Assembly: GCA_003516865.1 (NCBI GenBank)
Contig: DPBR01000004.1
Location: 11,255 to 63,102 of the forward strand
DNA length: 51,848 nucleotides
DNA from: Oscillospiraceae bacterium
GTDB taxonomy: Bacteria > Bacillota > Clostridia > Oscillospirales > Ruminococcaceae
Direction of reading: 5' to 3'
The notes beneath the pieces were generated by a model. It ran no database searches, was not told the DNA's origin, and saw only the letters and a list, made by a program, of their open reading frames with translations. Positions within the stretch are counted from its first letter, which is position 1. The number at the start of each line of letters is the position of its first letter. Position numbers and translations under genes: made by a program. Positions 1 to 8,387 of this stretch are shown here, in pieces.

Positions 1-117
1 TATCATTTAATCGCTTGTTTTTTCGTCGGAATATCCAAAACTCGTTCAAAATACACACAGTATTCGTTCGTTTGTTCATTTTGACGAAAAAATCTCTGCA
101 CGATTAAACGATAATAA
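1..117. other. Left window edge, no supported feature
   Basis: Downstream of the kinase-like gene. No clear terminator or SD-led ORF is visible. A short open frame from an ATG at 79 runs off the edge with no SD and is not called. Confidence 0.5.
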
Positions 118-1206
118 TTATTCTGTATTGCCGTTGAAAAATGAAAGAACTTCAAACATTTTAAGTTCGACAATATCCGGAATACCTGTGTTGTAATAAG
201 TATATTCGCTCTCCTCAAGAACCATTTCCCCGATTTTCTCGTCAGCAATTATCGGTAGCTTCAAGGTGACAGTCATAATTCCGTTCTTTTCTTCCATTGA
301 AAACTCGCCGCTTGATTCCTCTGTAAACCGCTTTATTATCGGTATTCCGCAGCCTATTCTCTGACAGGAGAAATTGAGGTCGGGCGAGTTGCCGTTTTCA
401 TCGGTTCTGACATCGCATTTGTTTGTAACCTGAAGAACGGCATACGGAACGTCTGTGAAAACGGATTTCGACAGCGTTACGATTGGGCAGCTGTCGACGC
501 GAGAATAAAGCAAAGCATTCTGCAATGCGTTTATTAGCGCCGTTATGCAGTGTCGCTGGTTTGCCCCGATGAAATAATCGTTTTTATCGGCGATGAACTC
601 AATTCTGCGGCAGCAGCCTTCCAGAATAAGATTGCAGCGATTAATAATGCCTTCAACAAGCGCATAAACGTCAATTTTCTTCATTGTTGATTTCGGATAG
701 AACATATTTGCAAACTCAAATAAATTCTTCGCCGACGCATTAAGATACATTGTTCTTCTCCGGATATCCGCAAGCTGCTTGATATCCTCAAAGCGTTTCT
801 CGATTTCAAACTTTCTGCTAAGACCTGAAATTGAATTCCACATAACAGCAATATTATGCTCAAAATTGTTGATAAACGGAAGCATTTTCTCATAAACGCC
901 GGTTTTATCAGCCAAATCGAACCAGTCCTCCAGAGTTAAAAGCTCGCATAAATACAAATCGCCGTGCAGAGATACCCGCGAGCAATACTGCTTGCCGTTT
1001 ACCGTCATAAGAACGCTGTGATGGCTTTTCAGCTTCTCTTCATTGCACATTATGAGCTTCTGTAAAGTCATATCAGGCGCAAGAAAGTTTTTCTTATTGC
1101 AGTAAATAATTTCCCATTTCTTGTTAAACAGGATTACCGGATTTACAAAACCTCGGCAAAATTCTTTGATAGTTTCAAACTCTCCCAATTCCAACCAAAA
1201 CACCAC
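118..1206 (-). CDS. Histidine-kinase-like sensor protein (PAS-like + HATPase)
   Basis: Likely cytoplasmic signalling ATPase of the histidine kinase superfamily; no membrane segment is seen. Residues about 15-95 look like a small PAS-type sensor fold. A helical region with a His (H117, in FEHNIAVMWNSISGL) could be the dimerisation/phosphoacceptor segment. The C-terminal part resembles HATPase_c: an N-box-like ALINALQNALLYS and a G2-like GCGIPIIKRF are visible, but no clear DxGxG G1 box. No response regulator gene is adjacent. It follows pepF by only a few bases, so it is probably the last gene of the tyrA-pepF operon. The start is uncertain: GTG codons at 1206 and 1203 sit inside the SD-like AAAGGTGG, so a TTG at 1194, 8 nt after it, is a reasonable alternative. 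The phosphoacceptor assignment is inference. Confidence 0.7.
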   Translation of the reverse strand: MVFWLELGEFETIKEFCRGFVNPVILFNKKWEIIYCNKKNFLAPDMTLQKLIMCNEEKLKSHHSVLMTVNGKQYCSRVSLHGDLYLCELLTLEDWFDLADKTGVYEKMLPFINNFEHNIAVMWNSISGLSRKFEIEKRFEDIKQLADIRRRTMYLNASAKNLFEFANMFYPKSTMKKIDVYALVEGIINRCNLILEGCCRRIEFIADKNDYFIGANQRHCITALINALQNALLYSRVDSCPIVTLSKSVFTDVPYAVLQVTNKCDVRTDENGNSPDLNFSCQRIGCGIPIIKRFTEESSGEFSMEEKNGIMTVTLKLPIIADEKIGEMVLEESEYTYYNTGIPDIVELKMFEVLSFFNGNTE

Positions 1207-1212
1207 CTTTAA

Positions 1213-3012
1213 TTAATTGTCAAGCAATTCTTCCATTTCGTCAAGAAGCTTTGAAAACAAACCGAGCGCATTCTCAACGGCATATTTTGACGTCATATCA
1301 ACGCCCGCGCCTTTCAGCAGAGTAATCGGATCTTTTGAGCAGCCTCCGCTCAGGAAACCGATATAATCGCGCACTGCAGTTTCTCCCTCGGTTAAAATTC
1401 TCTGCGAAAGCGCAATCGCCGCAGAAAAACCCGTTGCGTACTGATAAACATAGTAATCGTTGTAAAAATGAGGTATTCTCGCCCATTCCATATCAAGCTC
1501 TTTATCGACAACCAAATCTTCTCCGTAATATTCGACGTTCAGCTTGTGATAAAGCGCGCAAAGGCTCTCGGCGGTAAGACTTTCTCCACGCTCAGCCATT
1601 TCGTTTATCTTCAGCTCAAATTCGGCGAACATCGCCTGACGGTAAAGAGTGGTGCGGAACTGCTCAAGGAAGTAGTTTACAAGATACGCGCGGCGCTTTT
1701 TATCCGTAGATTTGCTCAGAAGATGCTGCATAAGCAGGCTTTCATTACAGGTTGAAGCGACTTCCGCAACAAAAATGACGTAATCGGCGTATGCGACAGG
1801 CTGATTTTTGTTAGACAGATACGAATGAATTGCGTGACCCATTTCGTGAGCAAGCGTAAATTCGCAGTTTAGCGTATCCTTGTGATTGAGCAGGACAAAC
1901 GGGTGAACAAGGCAGCCCGCAGAATAACCGCCGCTTCGCTTTCCCTCGTTTTCATAAACGTCAATCCAGCGCTCCTCAATTCCCTTTCTGAAAATCGCAC
2001 GGTAATCCTCGCCCATCGGAGCCAGCGACTCGTAAACCTCGGCTTTTGCCTGCTCGAAGTTTATTTTATCGTCAGCGCCGCTTACAATCGGAACATACAG
2101 GTCATACGGGTGAAGTTCGGAAAGTCCGAGCGCTTTTTTGCGGATTTTCACATATCTGTGCATCAACCCGAGATTATCGTGAACCGCTTCAAGAAGCCTG
2201 TGATAAACAGCCGTATCAACCTCGTTTCTTGAAAGAGCGGCTTCAAGCGTGGAATTATACTTTTTCGCGCGAGCATGGAAAATCAGTGCTTTAATCTGTC
2301 CGGAAAGCATTGCCGCAGACGTGTTTTTGAAGCTCTCATAGGTGTGATAAAGCCCGTCGAAAGCAGACTTTCTGAGAGTTCTGTCCTCGCTTCTCATAAG
2401 CGGAATAAAGCTCTCGTGGGTAATCTGATGAGAATTTCCGTCCTTGTCGATTGCGTCGGGGAATTTCAAATCGGCGTCATTAAACATTGAAAAGATGTTG
2501 TCGGGAGAATTGACAACTTCTCCCGCAAGCGCAAGAATTTTTTCCTCATTTTCCGAGAGAATATGTTCTCGCTGAACCCTTATTTTATCAAGAGCACGGC
2601 GATAAAGTCCAAGTTCAGGGCAATCCTTGTAGTATTTTTCCAGCGTTTCATCGCTGAGCGAGAGCAGTTCCGGCGTAACAAACGCAGAAGCCCCGCCGAT
2701 TACCACCATAAGCCCCTCAAGACGATTTGCCATATCCTGATATACCGCAGCGCGCGTGTCCTCGTCGCGGCGGCAGAAAGCGTAATAAACCAGCTTGTCA
2801 AAAAGCACTGTAAGTTCGTCGTTCAGACGAAAATAACCGAGCAGCTTATCCGCGCTCACATTAAAAGTACCTTTGTATGAAGCAATTTTATCGGCATAGG
2901 ACAGCGCCTTTTTATAGTCGTTCTCCCATAAATCATCGCTCTTGTAAATATCCTCGATAGACCACTTGTATTCAGAGGATATTTCGGAACGTTCGGGAAC
3001 TCTTTCAGCCAT
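1213..3012 (-). CDS. pepF: Oligoendopeptidase F (M3 family zinc peptidase)
   Basis: Cytoplasmic zinc metallopeptidase that cleaves short peptides. The 599-residue length is normal for the M3B PepF family. The zinc motif HEMGH lies in FTLAHEMGHAIHSYLS (about residues 385-400), and the downstream Glu ligand region is in VAEVASTCNESLL. The N-terminal half has the helical M3 N-domain look. The start is an ATG preceded by AGGAG with a 6-nt spacer. The gene begins 9 bp after the stop of the upstream membrane protein gene and is followed almost directly by the kinase-like gene. No odd features. Confidence 0.95.
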   Translation of the reverse strand: MAERVPERSEISSEYKWSIEDIYKSDDLWENDYKKALSYADKIASYKGTFNVSADKLLGYFRLNDELTVLFDKLVYYAFCRRDEDTRAAVYQDMANRLEGLMVVIGGASAFVTPELLSLSDETLEKYYKDCPELGLYRRALDKIRVQREHILSENEEKILALAGEVVNSPDNIFSMFNDADLKFPDAIDKDGNSHQITHESFIPLMRSEDRTLRKSAFDGLYHTYESFKNTSAAMLSGQIKALIFHARAKKYNSTLEAALSRNEVDTAVYHRLLEAVHDNLGLMHRYVKIRKKALGLSELHPYDLYVPIVSGADDKINFEQAKAEVYESLAPMGEDYRAIFRKGIEERWIDVYENEGKRSGGYSAGCLVHPFVLLNHKDTLNCEFTLAHEMGHAIHSYLSNKNQPVAYADYVIFVAEVASTCNESLLMQHLLSKSTDKKRRAYLVNYFLEQFRTTLYRQAMFAEFELKINEMAERGESLTAESLCALYHKLNVEYYGEDLVVDKELDMEWARIPHFYNDYYVYQYATGFSAAIALSQRILTEGETAVRDYIGFLSGGCSKDPITLLKGAGVDMTSKYAVENALGLFSKLLDEMEELLDN

Positions 3013-3021
3013 AATTTTCTC

Positions 3022-3579
3022 CTATTTCATTCTTTTTTTGATTTTCGGCAGCAATATTCTTTCATAAAACGGCTTGAATAAACCGAGAAAAATATCGTAA
3101 ATAACGAACGAAACCGCGCCCAGACCAAGCAAAAACAGCGACGCGTATTTTCCGAAATCGCCAAGTCCGTCGAAAATATGCGTCATACCGAAAAGATTAA
3201 TCAGCAGCGCATAGCATCCAACCGCGCCGACAGTGTAAACGCCAAGTTTTGCGAGCCATCTCAGCGGTAAAAATCTGATTTTCTGGAGCGGCTCGCGCAA
3301 AATCGGGTAGTATCCGAGCAGGAACAGAAACATCAGCGCCGCCTCGTAATTCGATGTAATCAGCATACACAGCAAGCCCACCGCAATGAAGCTTACAATC
3401 CCGTATTTCAGCCCAAGCTGCTCTCGTATAACCCAAATTAGTATTCCTGCAACAGCAGGCGTGAAATACTCAAAAAACGGGACAAACCCCAGCAGGAACA
3501 TCAGCGCCAGCGCAAACCCGCACATAATTCCGCAAAGCGCAACAATATACCCGATATGCGGATTTTTCTTGTCCGACAA
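3022..3579 (-). CDS. Conserved polytopic membrane protein, unknown function
   Basis: A 185-residue, very hydrophobic protein with about four or five predicted membrane segments and a basic C-terminus (KIKKRMK). The pattern of alanine/glycine-rich helices recalls ECF-transporter S components or the YybS/DUF2232 proteins, but I do not recognise a family motif, so no function is assigned. The start is a TTG preceded by AAGGAG at 8 nt; this SD overlaps the tyrA stop codon, so translation is probably coupled to tyrA. It lies between tyrA and pepF in one operon. Confidence 0.7.
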   Translation of the reverse strand: MSDKKNPHIGYIVALCGIMCGFALALMFLLGFVPFFEYFTPAVAGILIWVIREQLGLKYGIVSFIAVGLLCMLITSNYEAALMFLFLLGYYPILREPLQKIRFLPLRWLAKLGVYTVGAVGCYALLINLFGMTHIFDGLGDFGKYASLFLLGLGAVSFVIYDIFLGLFKPFYERILLPKIKKRMK

Positions 3580-3591
3580 GCCAAGCGCTCC

Positions 3592-4449
3592 TTACTTTTT
3601 CCTCTCCTGACCGTAAAACTCCATACTTTTTTCCTTGCGTTCTCTGCCGACTTTGAGAAGCTCTTTGAGAGCCGCGATATCGTCGTTTTCCATCGCGTTG
3701 CGGTATTCTGAGAGGGAGTGAATTATGTTGTTTATCTCAAACAAAAGCGCCTCTTTATTGCAAAGGAACAGTCCCGACCACATTTCTTCATTAAGGTAAG
3801 CCACTCTTGTCAAATCAAGAAAGCTTCCCGCCGAAAAACCGTCCGCGTGAAACAGCGACGGACTTTTTACATAAGCGTTTGAAACAACGTGCGCAAGCTG
3901 CGACGTATAAGCGATATTTCTGTCGTGCTGTTCGGGGGTTGCGACAACGACTTTGCCGAAATTCATACAAGCGCCGAGCGTTGACACAAGGTCGATTGCA
4001 ATTTGCGGCGTGTTTTCGGAAGGCGTGATTATAAAGCTTGCATTCCTGAACAAATCGCCGTCGGAATAATCAAATCCCGAATGTTCCGTACCCGCCATAG
4101 GGTGAGTTCCGATGAAAATAACTCCTTTTTCTTCAAGAATGGGCGTGCAGTTTTTCACAATATAATTCTTTATACCGCAGATGTCCATTACAATCGAGCC
4201 TTTTTTGAACCTGTCGGCGTTTTCTTTAACGAAATCAACAATCGCCATAGGATAAAGAGCAACGATAGTAAGATTTGCTTCGCCAAGCTTCTCAACGGTT
4301 ATTTCCTCGTCGATTGCGCCTGTATCAAGAGCTTTTCTTATCGTTTCCTCGTCCGAGTCTATTCCCATAATGTGGTGGAAAGTATTCGCTTTAAGCGCTT
4401 TACAGATTGAGCCTCCGATAAGTCCCAATCCAACAACTGCTATATTCAT
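3592..4449 (-). CDS. tyrA: Prephenate dehydrogenase
   Basis: NAD(P)-dependent oxidative decarboxylation of prephenate to 4-hydroxyphenylpyruvate in tyrosine synthesis. The Rossmann fingerprint GLGLIGGS is at the N-terminus. The active-site segment GTHPMAGTEHSGF contains the conserved His and the HPMAG motif, and a helical dimerisation domain follows. At 285 residues it is a simple TyrA without a fused chorismate mutase or obvious ACT domain. I chose the ATG at 4449 over an upstream in-frame start at 4470 because GGAG lies 8 nt ahead of it. It is the first gene of a four-gene operon and has its own strong promoter with a palindrome in the leader. Confidence 0.93.
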   Translation of the reverse strand: MNIAVVGLGLIGGSICKALKANTFHHIMGIDSDEETIRKALDTGAIDEEITVEKLGEANLTIVALYPMAIVDFVKENADRFKKGSIVMDICGIKNYIVKNCTPILEEKGVIFIGTHPMAGTEHSGFDYSDGDLFRNASFIITPSENTPQIAIDLVSTLGACMNFGKVVVATPEQHDRNIAYTSQLAHVVSNAYVKSPSLFHADGFSAGSFLDLTRVAYLNEEMWSGLFLCNKEALLFEINNIIHSLSEYRNAMENDDIAALKELLKVGRERKEKSMEFYGQERKK

Positions 4450-4459
4450 TTGCAATTCT

Positions 4460-4478
4460 CCTATATACAATATATAGG
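4460..4478. promoter_or_regulatory. 19-bp palindrome over tyrA start site and SD
   Basis: Perfect 8-bp inverted repeat (CCTATATA / TATATAGG) with a 3-bp centre. It begins about 2 bp after the tyrA -10 box and runs into the AGGAG ribosome binding site. It could be an operator or a small RNA hairpin that hides the SD; the sequence alone does not decide. Confidence 0.5.
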
Positions 4479-4480
4479 AT

Positions 4481-4509
4481 ATTATATCACATTTTTATCT
4501 AAAAATCAA
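4481..4509 (-). promoter_or_regulatory. Sigma-A promoter of tyrA operon
   Basis: -35 TTGATT (4509-4504), 17-bp spacer ending TGTGA, -10 TATAAT (4486-4481) with the extended TGn element. Confidence 0.8.
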
Positions 4510-4541
4510 GTGCTTTTAATAACGCTTTTGCCCAAAAAATA

Positions 4542-4568
4542 CAAAAAAGGACGCCGAAGCGCCCTTTT
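4542..4568 (-). terminator. Rho-independent terminator of fba
   Basis: Stem AAAAGGGCGC, UUCG tetraloop, GCGTCCTTTT, then a T-rich tract. It lies about 15 bp after the fba stop codon and separates fba from tyrA. Confidence 0.9.
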
Positions 4569-4583
4569 GCATATTTTTGAATA

Positions 4584-5447
4584 TTAAGCCTTGCCGACAG
4601 AACCGAAAAGCTCCATCTTCTCCTTAACGGTCGCCTTGATAGCCTCAGCGCCGGGAGCGAGCAGCTTTCTCGGGTCAAAGCCCTTACCCTGCTGGTCCTT
4701 GCCTTCTTCGATATATTTTCTTGTTGCCTCAGCAAAGGAGAGCTGGCACTCTGTATTAACGTTGATTTTAGCAACGCCGAGAGAAATCGCCTTTTTAATC
4801 ATATCAGCGGGGATACCTGTGCCGCCGTGAAGAACAAGCGGCATATCGCCGACTTCCTTCTTAACAGCTTCAAGCGTCTCAAATGAAAGGCCGGGCCAGT
4901 TTGCGGGATATTTACCGTGAATATTGCCGATACCTGCCGCAAGCATCGTAACGCCGAGGTCTGCGATAGCCTTGCACTCCTTGGGGTCAGCGCACTCGCC
5001 CATTCCAACAACTCCGTCCTCTTCGCCGCCGATAGAACCAACTTCAGCTTCGATTGAAACGCCGAGTACGTCGCAAGCGTTTACGAGAATTTTGGTCTTT
5101 TCAATATTCTCGGCAATCGGATAGTGAGAACCGTCGAACATTATCGAAGAAAAGCCTGCTCTTATGCACTTCTGAGCGCCCTCAAAAGTACCATGGTCGA
5201 GGTGAAGCGCAACAGGAACGGTAATATTCATCTCCTCAAGCATACCGTTAACCATACCAACAATAGTCTTGAAGCCTGTCATATACTTGCCTGCGCCTTC
5301 GGAAACACCGAGAATTACGGGAGATTTCAGTTCCTCTGCAACCGTAAGAATAGACTTTGTCCACTCAAGGTTGTTGATGTTGAACTGACCAACAGCATAT
5401 TTGCCGTCGCGAGCCTTGTTAAGCATTTCCTTTGCTGAAACCAACAT
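4584..5447 (-). CDS. fba: Class II fructose-1,6-bisphosphate aldolase
   Basis: Zinc-dependent aldolase of glycolysis and gluconeogenesis, splitting fructose-1,6-bisphosphate into DHAP and G3P. At 287 residues it is close to Bacillus FbaA and the GatY/KbaY group. Zinc ligands are visible in HLDHG, GIGNIHGKY and LHGGTGIP, and the phosphate-binding end VAKINVNTE is present. The tagatose-bisphosphate aldolase alternative cannot be fully excluded from sequence alone, but the context (single gene, strong promoter and terminator) suits the glycolytic enzyme. The ATG at 5447 was chosen because AAAGGAG lies just upstream; a longer in-frame ORF to 5525 runs into the promoter. Confidence 0.93.
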   Translation of the reverse strand: MLVSAKEMLNKARDGKYAVGQFNINNLEWTKSILTVAEELKSPVILGVSEGAGKYMTGFKTIVGMVNGMLEEMNITVPVALHLDHGTFEGAQKCIRAGFSSIMFDGSHYPIAENIEKTKILVNACDVLGVSIEAEVGSIGGEEDGVVGMGECADPKECKAIADLGVTMLAAGIGNIHGKYPANWPGLSFETLEAVKKEVGDMPLVLHGGTGIPADMIKKAISLGVAKINVNTECQLSFAEATRKYIEEGKDQQGKGFDPRKLLAPGAEAIKATVKEKMELFGSVGKA

Positions 5448-5493
5448 AAAAAATTCTCCTTTAAATTTAAATTCGGAATAAATCCACAAAGCT

Positions 5494-5522
5494 ATTATAT
5501 CACACTTGTCCGAAAAAAGCAA
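5494..5522 (-). promoter_or_regulatory. Sigma-A promoter of fba
   Basis: -35 TTGCTT (5522-5517), 17-bp spacer, -10 TATAAT (5499-5494) with an extended TGA just before it. The -35 is weak and the extended -10 is strong. Confidence 0.75.
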
Positions 5523-5563
5523 CAATTTTCGGAAATTTTTTCAATTTTCGTGTTAAAATGGGC

Positions 5564-5890
5564 TTATGTGTTGTGGTCGCTGGTGTGGAATTGCTTAAGA
5601 TTGCCGATTTTTTTCGCTCTTTCGCTCATAATCTCGTCAACCTCCTCAACGGAAAGACCGCGCTCCGCCATTAGCACGGCAACGTGATAAAACAAGTCGT
5701 TGATTTCATTCGCAAGCTCGTCGTTGTCCTTATTTTTAGCCGCGATAACCATTTCAGTACATTCCTCGCCGCACTTTTTGAGGATTTTGTCAAGACCTTT
5801 CTCGAAAAGATAGCAGGTGTAGCTTCCCTCCTGCGGGTTTTCGCGGCGGTTCTGAATAACCTCGTACATTTCCTTGAATGAATCTGTCAT
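5564..5890 (-). CDS. hisE: Phosphoribosyl-ATP pyrophosphatase
   Basis: Second step of histidine synthesis: PR-ATP to PR-AMP and diphosphate. The 108-residue MazG-like helical protein has KCGEECTEMVIAAKN and NDELANEINDLFYH, the acidic Mg-binding motifs of HisE. It is a free-standing HisE rather than a HisIE fusion. The ATG at 5890 has GGAGG 7 nt upstream and overlaps the stop codon of the preceding membrane protein gene (ATGA), which implies coupled translation. It is the last gene of the his operon; no convincing terminator is visible between it and the fba promoter. Confidence 0.93.
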   Translation of the reverse strand: MTDSFKEMYEVIQNRRENPQEGSYTCYLFEKGLDKILKKCGEECTEMVIAAKNKDNDELANEINDLFYHVAVLMAERGLSVEEVDEIMSERAKKIGNLKQFHTSDHNT

Positions 5891-6546
5891 TGTATTTCCT
5901 CCTGTGTTTCCGGCTCCCACTCGATAAATTCACCGAGCGAGGCAAGATTTTTTGGATTTGCACTAAACGTGAACAGTTTTTGCTCCACGCCGTACAAATC
6001 CATTACTTTTACGATAATAATGCTGTTTTGGCGGTCGTATTCGGCGAAAATCGGAAGCGCATCGTTAATTCCGCTGTGCCTGTAGCCCTTGCTTGTGATT
6101 ACCTCGATAAATCCGATTAAAGTAAGTATGCCGTCAATCGACATAATCAGAAAAGAAACGCCCCACCCCGCTGCTTCAGCCGACAAAGCTCTTACATTTC
6201 CGATAAAATCAAGAAAATATTGTTCGGGATTGTAGATTTTGATTTGCTTTTTCAGTTCCTGCTTTTCAATAAATTTATCAACATATTCCGTGCCTATCTT
6301 AGATTCGGCATATTCGGCGGCTTCACGCATTTCATTCGCTTTGCAGAAGTAATTTACCGTCAGCCACAGAAACCAAGCCGTAAGAGCCGCGCACAAAAAA
6401 ACACCGATATTTACGCGAACTTTTACCTTTTTTACGCCCTCACGCCTGCATTTTACTGCAAATTCCACGATTTTTTTCGTCCGAATAACAAAAAAGACGG
6501 TGCAAATGCAGATACAAGCAATGCAGAGAATTAGCTTCCAATCCAT
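5887..6546 (-). CDS. Membrane protein of unknown function in his operon
   Basis: 219 residues. The first segment (about residues 4-22) and two later segments (about 46-66 and 130-150) look transmembrane, separated by a charged helical stretch rich in Glu and Lys (residues about 68-105). The C-terminal 60 residues are soluble-looking (YDRQNSIIIVKVMDLYG). No family motif is recognised. It sits between hisI and hisE, with an 18-nt gap upstream and a 4-nt overlap downstream, so it is co-translated with his genes although nothing links it to histidine. GAGG precedes the ATG by 6 nt. Confidence 0.65.
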   Translation of the reverse strand: MDWKLILCIACICICTVFFVIRTKKIVEFAVKCRREGVKKVKVRVNIGVFLCAALTAWFLWLTVNYFCKANEMREAAEYAESKIGTEYVDKFIEKQELKKQIKIYNPEQYFLDFIGNVRALSAEAAGWGVSFLIMSIDGILTLIGFIEVITSKGYRHSGINDALPIFAEYDRQNSIIIVKVMDLYGVEQKLFTFSANPKNLASLGEFIEWEPETQEEIQ

Positions 6547-6564
6547 AAATTACCTCGCGATATT

Positions 6565-6879
6565 TCATTTTATCCGATTGAAAAAGCAGGTTCTGTTTCC
6601 CGTGTGACAGGCGGCGCCTGTCTGAATTACCTTTACAAGCAGCGTATCGTCGTCGCAGTCGCCGTAAATCTCAACGACTTTCTGAAGGTGACCCGAAGTC
6701 GCGCCCTTATTCCACAGCTCCTGCCTCGAACGGCTCCAGAACCAGGTGTAGCCCGTTTCGAGCGTCTTTGCAAGGCTTTCCTCGTTCATATACGCGAGCA
6801 TAAGCACTTCCCCGTTTTCAGCGTCTTGAATAACGGCGGGAATAAGCTCGCCCTTTTTGAAAAATTTCTTCAAATCCAT
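6565..6879 (-). CDS. hisI: Phosphoribosyl-AMP cyclohydrolase
   Basis: Third step of histidine synthesis, opening the adenine ring of PR-AMP. The 104-residue length fits the stand-alone HisI. Visible hallmarks are ETGYTWFWSRSRQELWNKGATSGH, read as WFWSRSR plus KGATSG, the metal-binding DCDDDTLL, and the two Cys in GAACHTGNRTCF. I prefer the ATG at 6879 to one at 6891, because the GGAG of the first codons is the natural SD for the second. It starts directly after the stop of the duplicated lipoprotein gene. Confidence 0.95.
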   Translation of the reverse strand: MDLKKFFKKGELIPAVIQDAENGEVLMLAYMNEESLAKTLETGYTWFWSRSRQELWNKGATSGHLQKVVEIYGDCDDDTLLVKVIQTGAACHTGNRTCFFNRIK

Positions 6880-6880
6880 A

Positions 6881-8272
6881 TTATTCTCCATCGTTAAAGC
6901 AGTAAAGAATTACCTCGGTAGGCTCTCCCGTGCAGCAAAGGCATTCCTTGTCAACGCGATAAGCCTTTGTTTCATCGTTGACCATATCTTTTGCATACAG
7001 AACCATCCTGCCGTTTTCATCCGAACCCTTGACAACAAACGAGCCAAGGATACCGCCCTCCTCCTTGCACCACATAAACATAACGTCGCCTTCTTTGGCG
7101 TATTTCGGAAGCGTAACGGTTCTGTCAGCGTTTATTTTTACGGAATGAGCAGAGCCAAGTCCCGATGAAAGGAGCTGGAAAAGAAGCGAAGTATTGTTCG
7201 GAAAAGAAATGGAAATTCCGCCTGCCGTCAGACATTCCGACAAGTGCTGAGCGCCGTAAACTCCGATTCCGTCCTCAACGTGATTTTTCGCGTATTCAAC
7301 GGTTTTCCGGCGGTCGTATTTTTCATCAAGCTTCCAGCTGTTGCTTCTGCAAAGAAGCACGCTGTCGTCACTTTTGACCGCTTCGGGGAATTTCGAGGGG
7401 TCGTCGCCCTCTTGATAGAAGTGGAAAAGAAAAACTTCTTTGAGGTCCGTGTAGCAGTCATAGCACTCTTCGTCGGTATGAAAAGCGTATTCGCCGTTAT
7501 TTCTCATATTGCGGCAGATTACTCTCATATGCCCGTTTTCATCATCGCCTACATATAAAAGCGAATGAAGCATAAGTCCCTCATACGGGCAGAACGTCTG
7601 CACAACGTCGCCGGGACGAGCGTAATCGGGCAGCGTAACCGTCTGGTCCTCGTTAATAGGCAAAAACTCGCCGAAACCGAGATTAAGGCTGAGAAGCTGA
7701 AGGCAAAGACCGGTCGAGCTTGTGGAATTTGCGGAAAGCCCGCCCGCTTCCATACACTTTGCTATAAACGGCGCACAAAGCATAATTCCAACGTCCCAGT
7801 TCGCTCTTGCCCAAGCGATTGAATTTTCGATATTATAGGACTCCGTGGGAGTTTTCTTCGGCGAATACCACATAACAGACGGTTTATCGGTGAGTTTTAC
7901 AAGATTATTCTCAAATATGTAGTCGCGGTTTGCGTCCTCGTAAATTCCGTTGTTATTATAAATTTCGTTGGCATTTTCAACAAAGTGATTGCCTATATAA
8001 TAACCGTCTGCGGTATAATGAGTCTGAGAATAATCGGGAATAAATCCGTCGGGACCGACGATTTCTCCATAAGAAATCTCAGGCGTTATAATATCACCGC
8101 CGTCGCTTGAGGAAGAACCGCCTGTCGTGCCGGAACCCGAATTGCTTATCAGCGAACCGCTTGTACTTGAACCGGAAGAACTTTCTTCGGAATTAATTTC
8201 GGTTGTCGTCCCGCAGCCTGTAAGCGATAAAATTGATACGGCAAGAACGATTGATAATATCCTGTTTTTCAT
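6881..8272 (-). CDS. Lipoprotein with two tandem amidase/CHAP-like domains, second degenerate
   Basis: 463 residues. The signal peptide ends in the lipobox LTGC (lipidated Cys20), followed by a Ser/Gly/Thr-rich linker (residues 22-60). Two homologous domains follow, about 130-288 and 300-458; compare NEDQTVTLPDYARPGD with NADRTVTLPKYAKEGD, and CMEAGG with CLTAGG. Domain 1 carries a possible cysteine-peptidase pair, C166 in LCAPFIAKC and H236 in LMLHSLLYVG, as in the amidase_6 and CHAP groups of the NlpC/P60 fold. In domain 2 the equivalent positions are Y/G339-340 and G410. A cell-wall amidase or peptidase role is inference. It has its own promoter inside the his operon and leads into hisI. 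Confidence 0.75.
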   Translation of the reverse strand: MKNRILSIVLAVSILSLTGCGTTTEINSEESSSGSSTSGSLISNSGSGTTGGSSSSDGGDIITPEISYGEIVGPDGFIPDYSQTHYTADGYYIGNHFVENANEIYNNNGIYEDANRDYIFENNLVKLTDKPSVMWYSPKKTPTESYNIENSIAWARANWDVGIMLCAPFIAKCMEAGGLSANSTSSTGLCLQLLSLNLGFGEFLPINEDQTVTLPDYARPGDVVQTFCPYEGLMLHSLLYVGDDENGHMRVICRNMRNNGEYAFHTDEECYDCYTDLKEVFLFHFYQEGDDPSKFPEAVKSDDSVLLCRSNSWKLDEKYDRRKTVEYAKNHVEDGIGVYGAQHLSECLTAGGISISFPNNTSLLFQLLSSGLGSAHSVKINADRTVTLPKYAKEGDVMFMWCKEEGGILGSFVVKGSDENGRMVLYAKDMVNDETKAYRVDKECLCCTGEPTEVILYCFNDGE

Positions 8273-8304
8273 AATGCTCCTTAAATAAAAAATCTCAACA
8301 TCTT

Positions 8305-8333
8305 ATTTTATCACGAAATAAAGTTTTTTTCAA
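8305..8333 (-). promoter_or_regulatory. Internal promoter for lipoprotein-hisI-x-hisE
   Basis: -35 TTGAAA (8333-8328), 17-bp spacer, -10 TAAAAT (8310-8305) with an upstream TGA. It lies in the 131-bp gap after hisF. Confidence 0.75.
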
Positions 8334-8387
8334 GTGTTTTATGAAAAAACAGTCGCTTTTTGCTGAAATATACTGCATTTTTGGCAA

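Noticed and set aside
3..248. 81-codon frame at the left edge on the minus strand
   Set aside because: Overlaps the coding part of the kinase-like gene in another frame and has no SD; only its last part lies outside.
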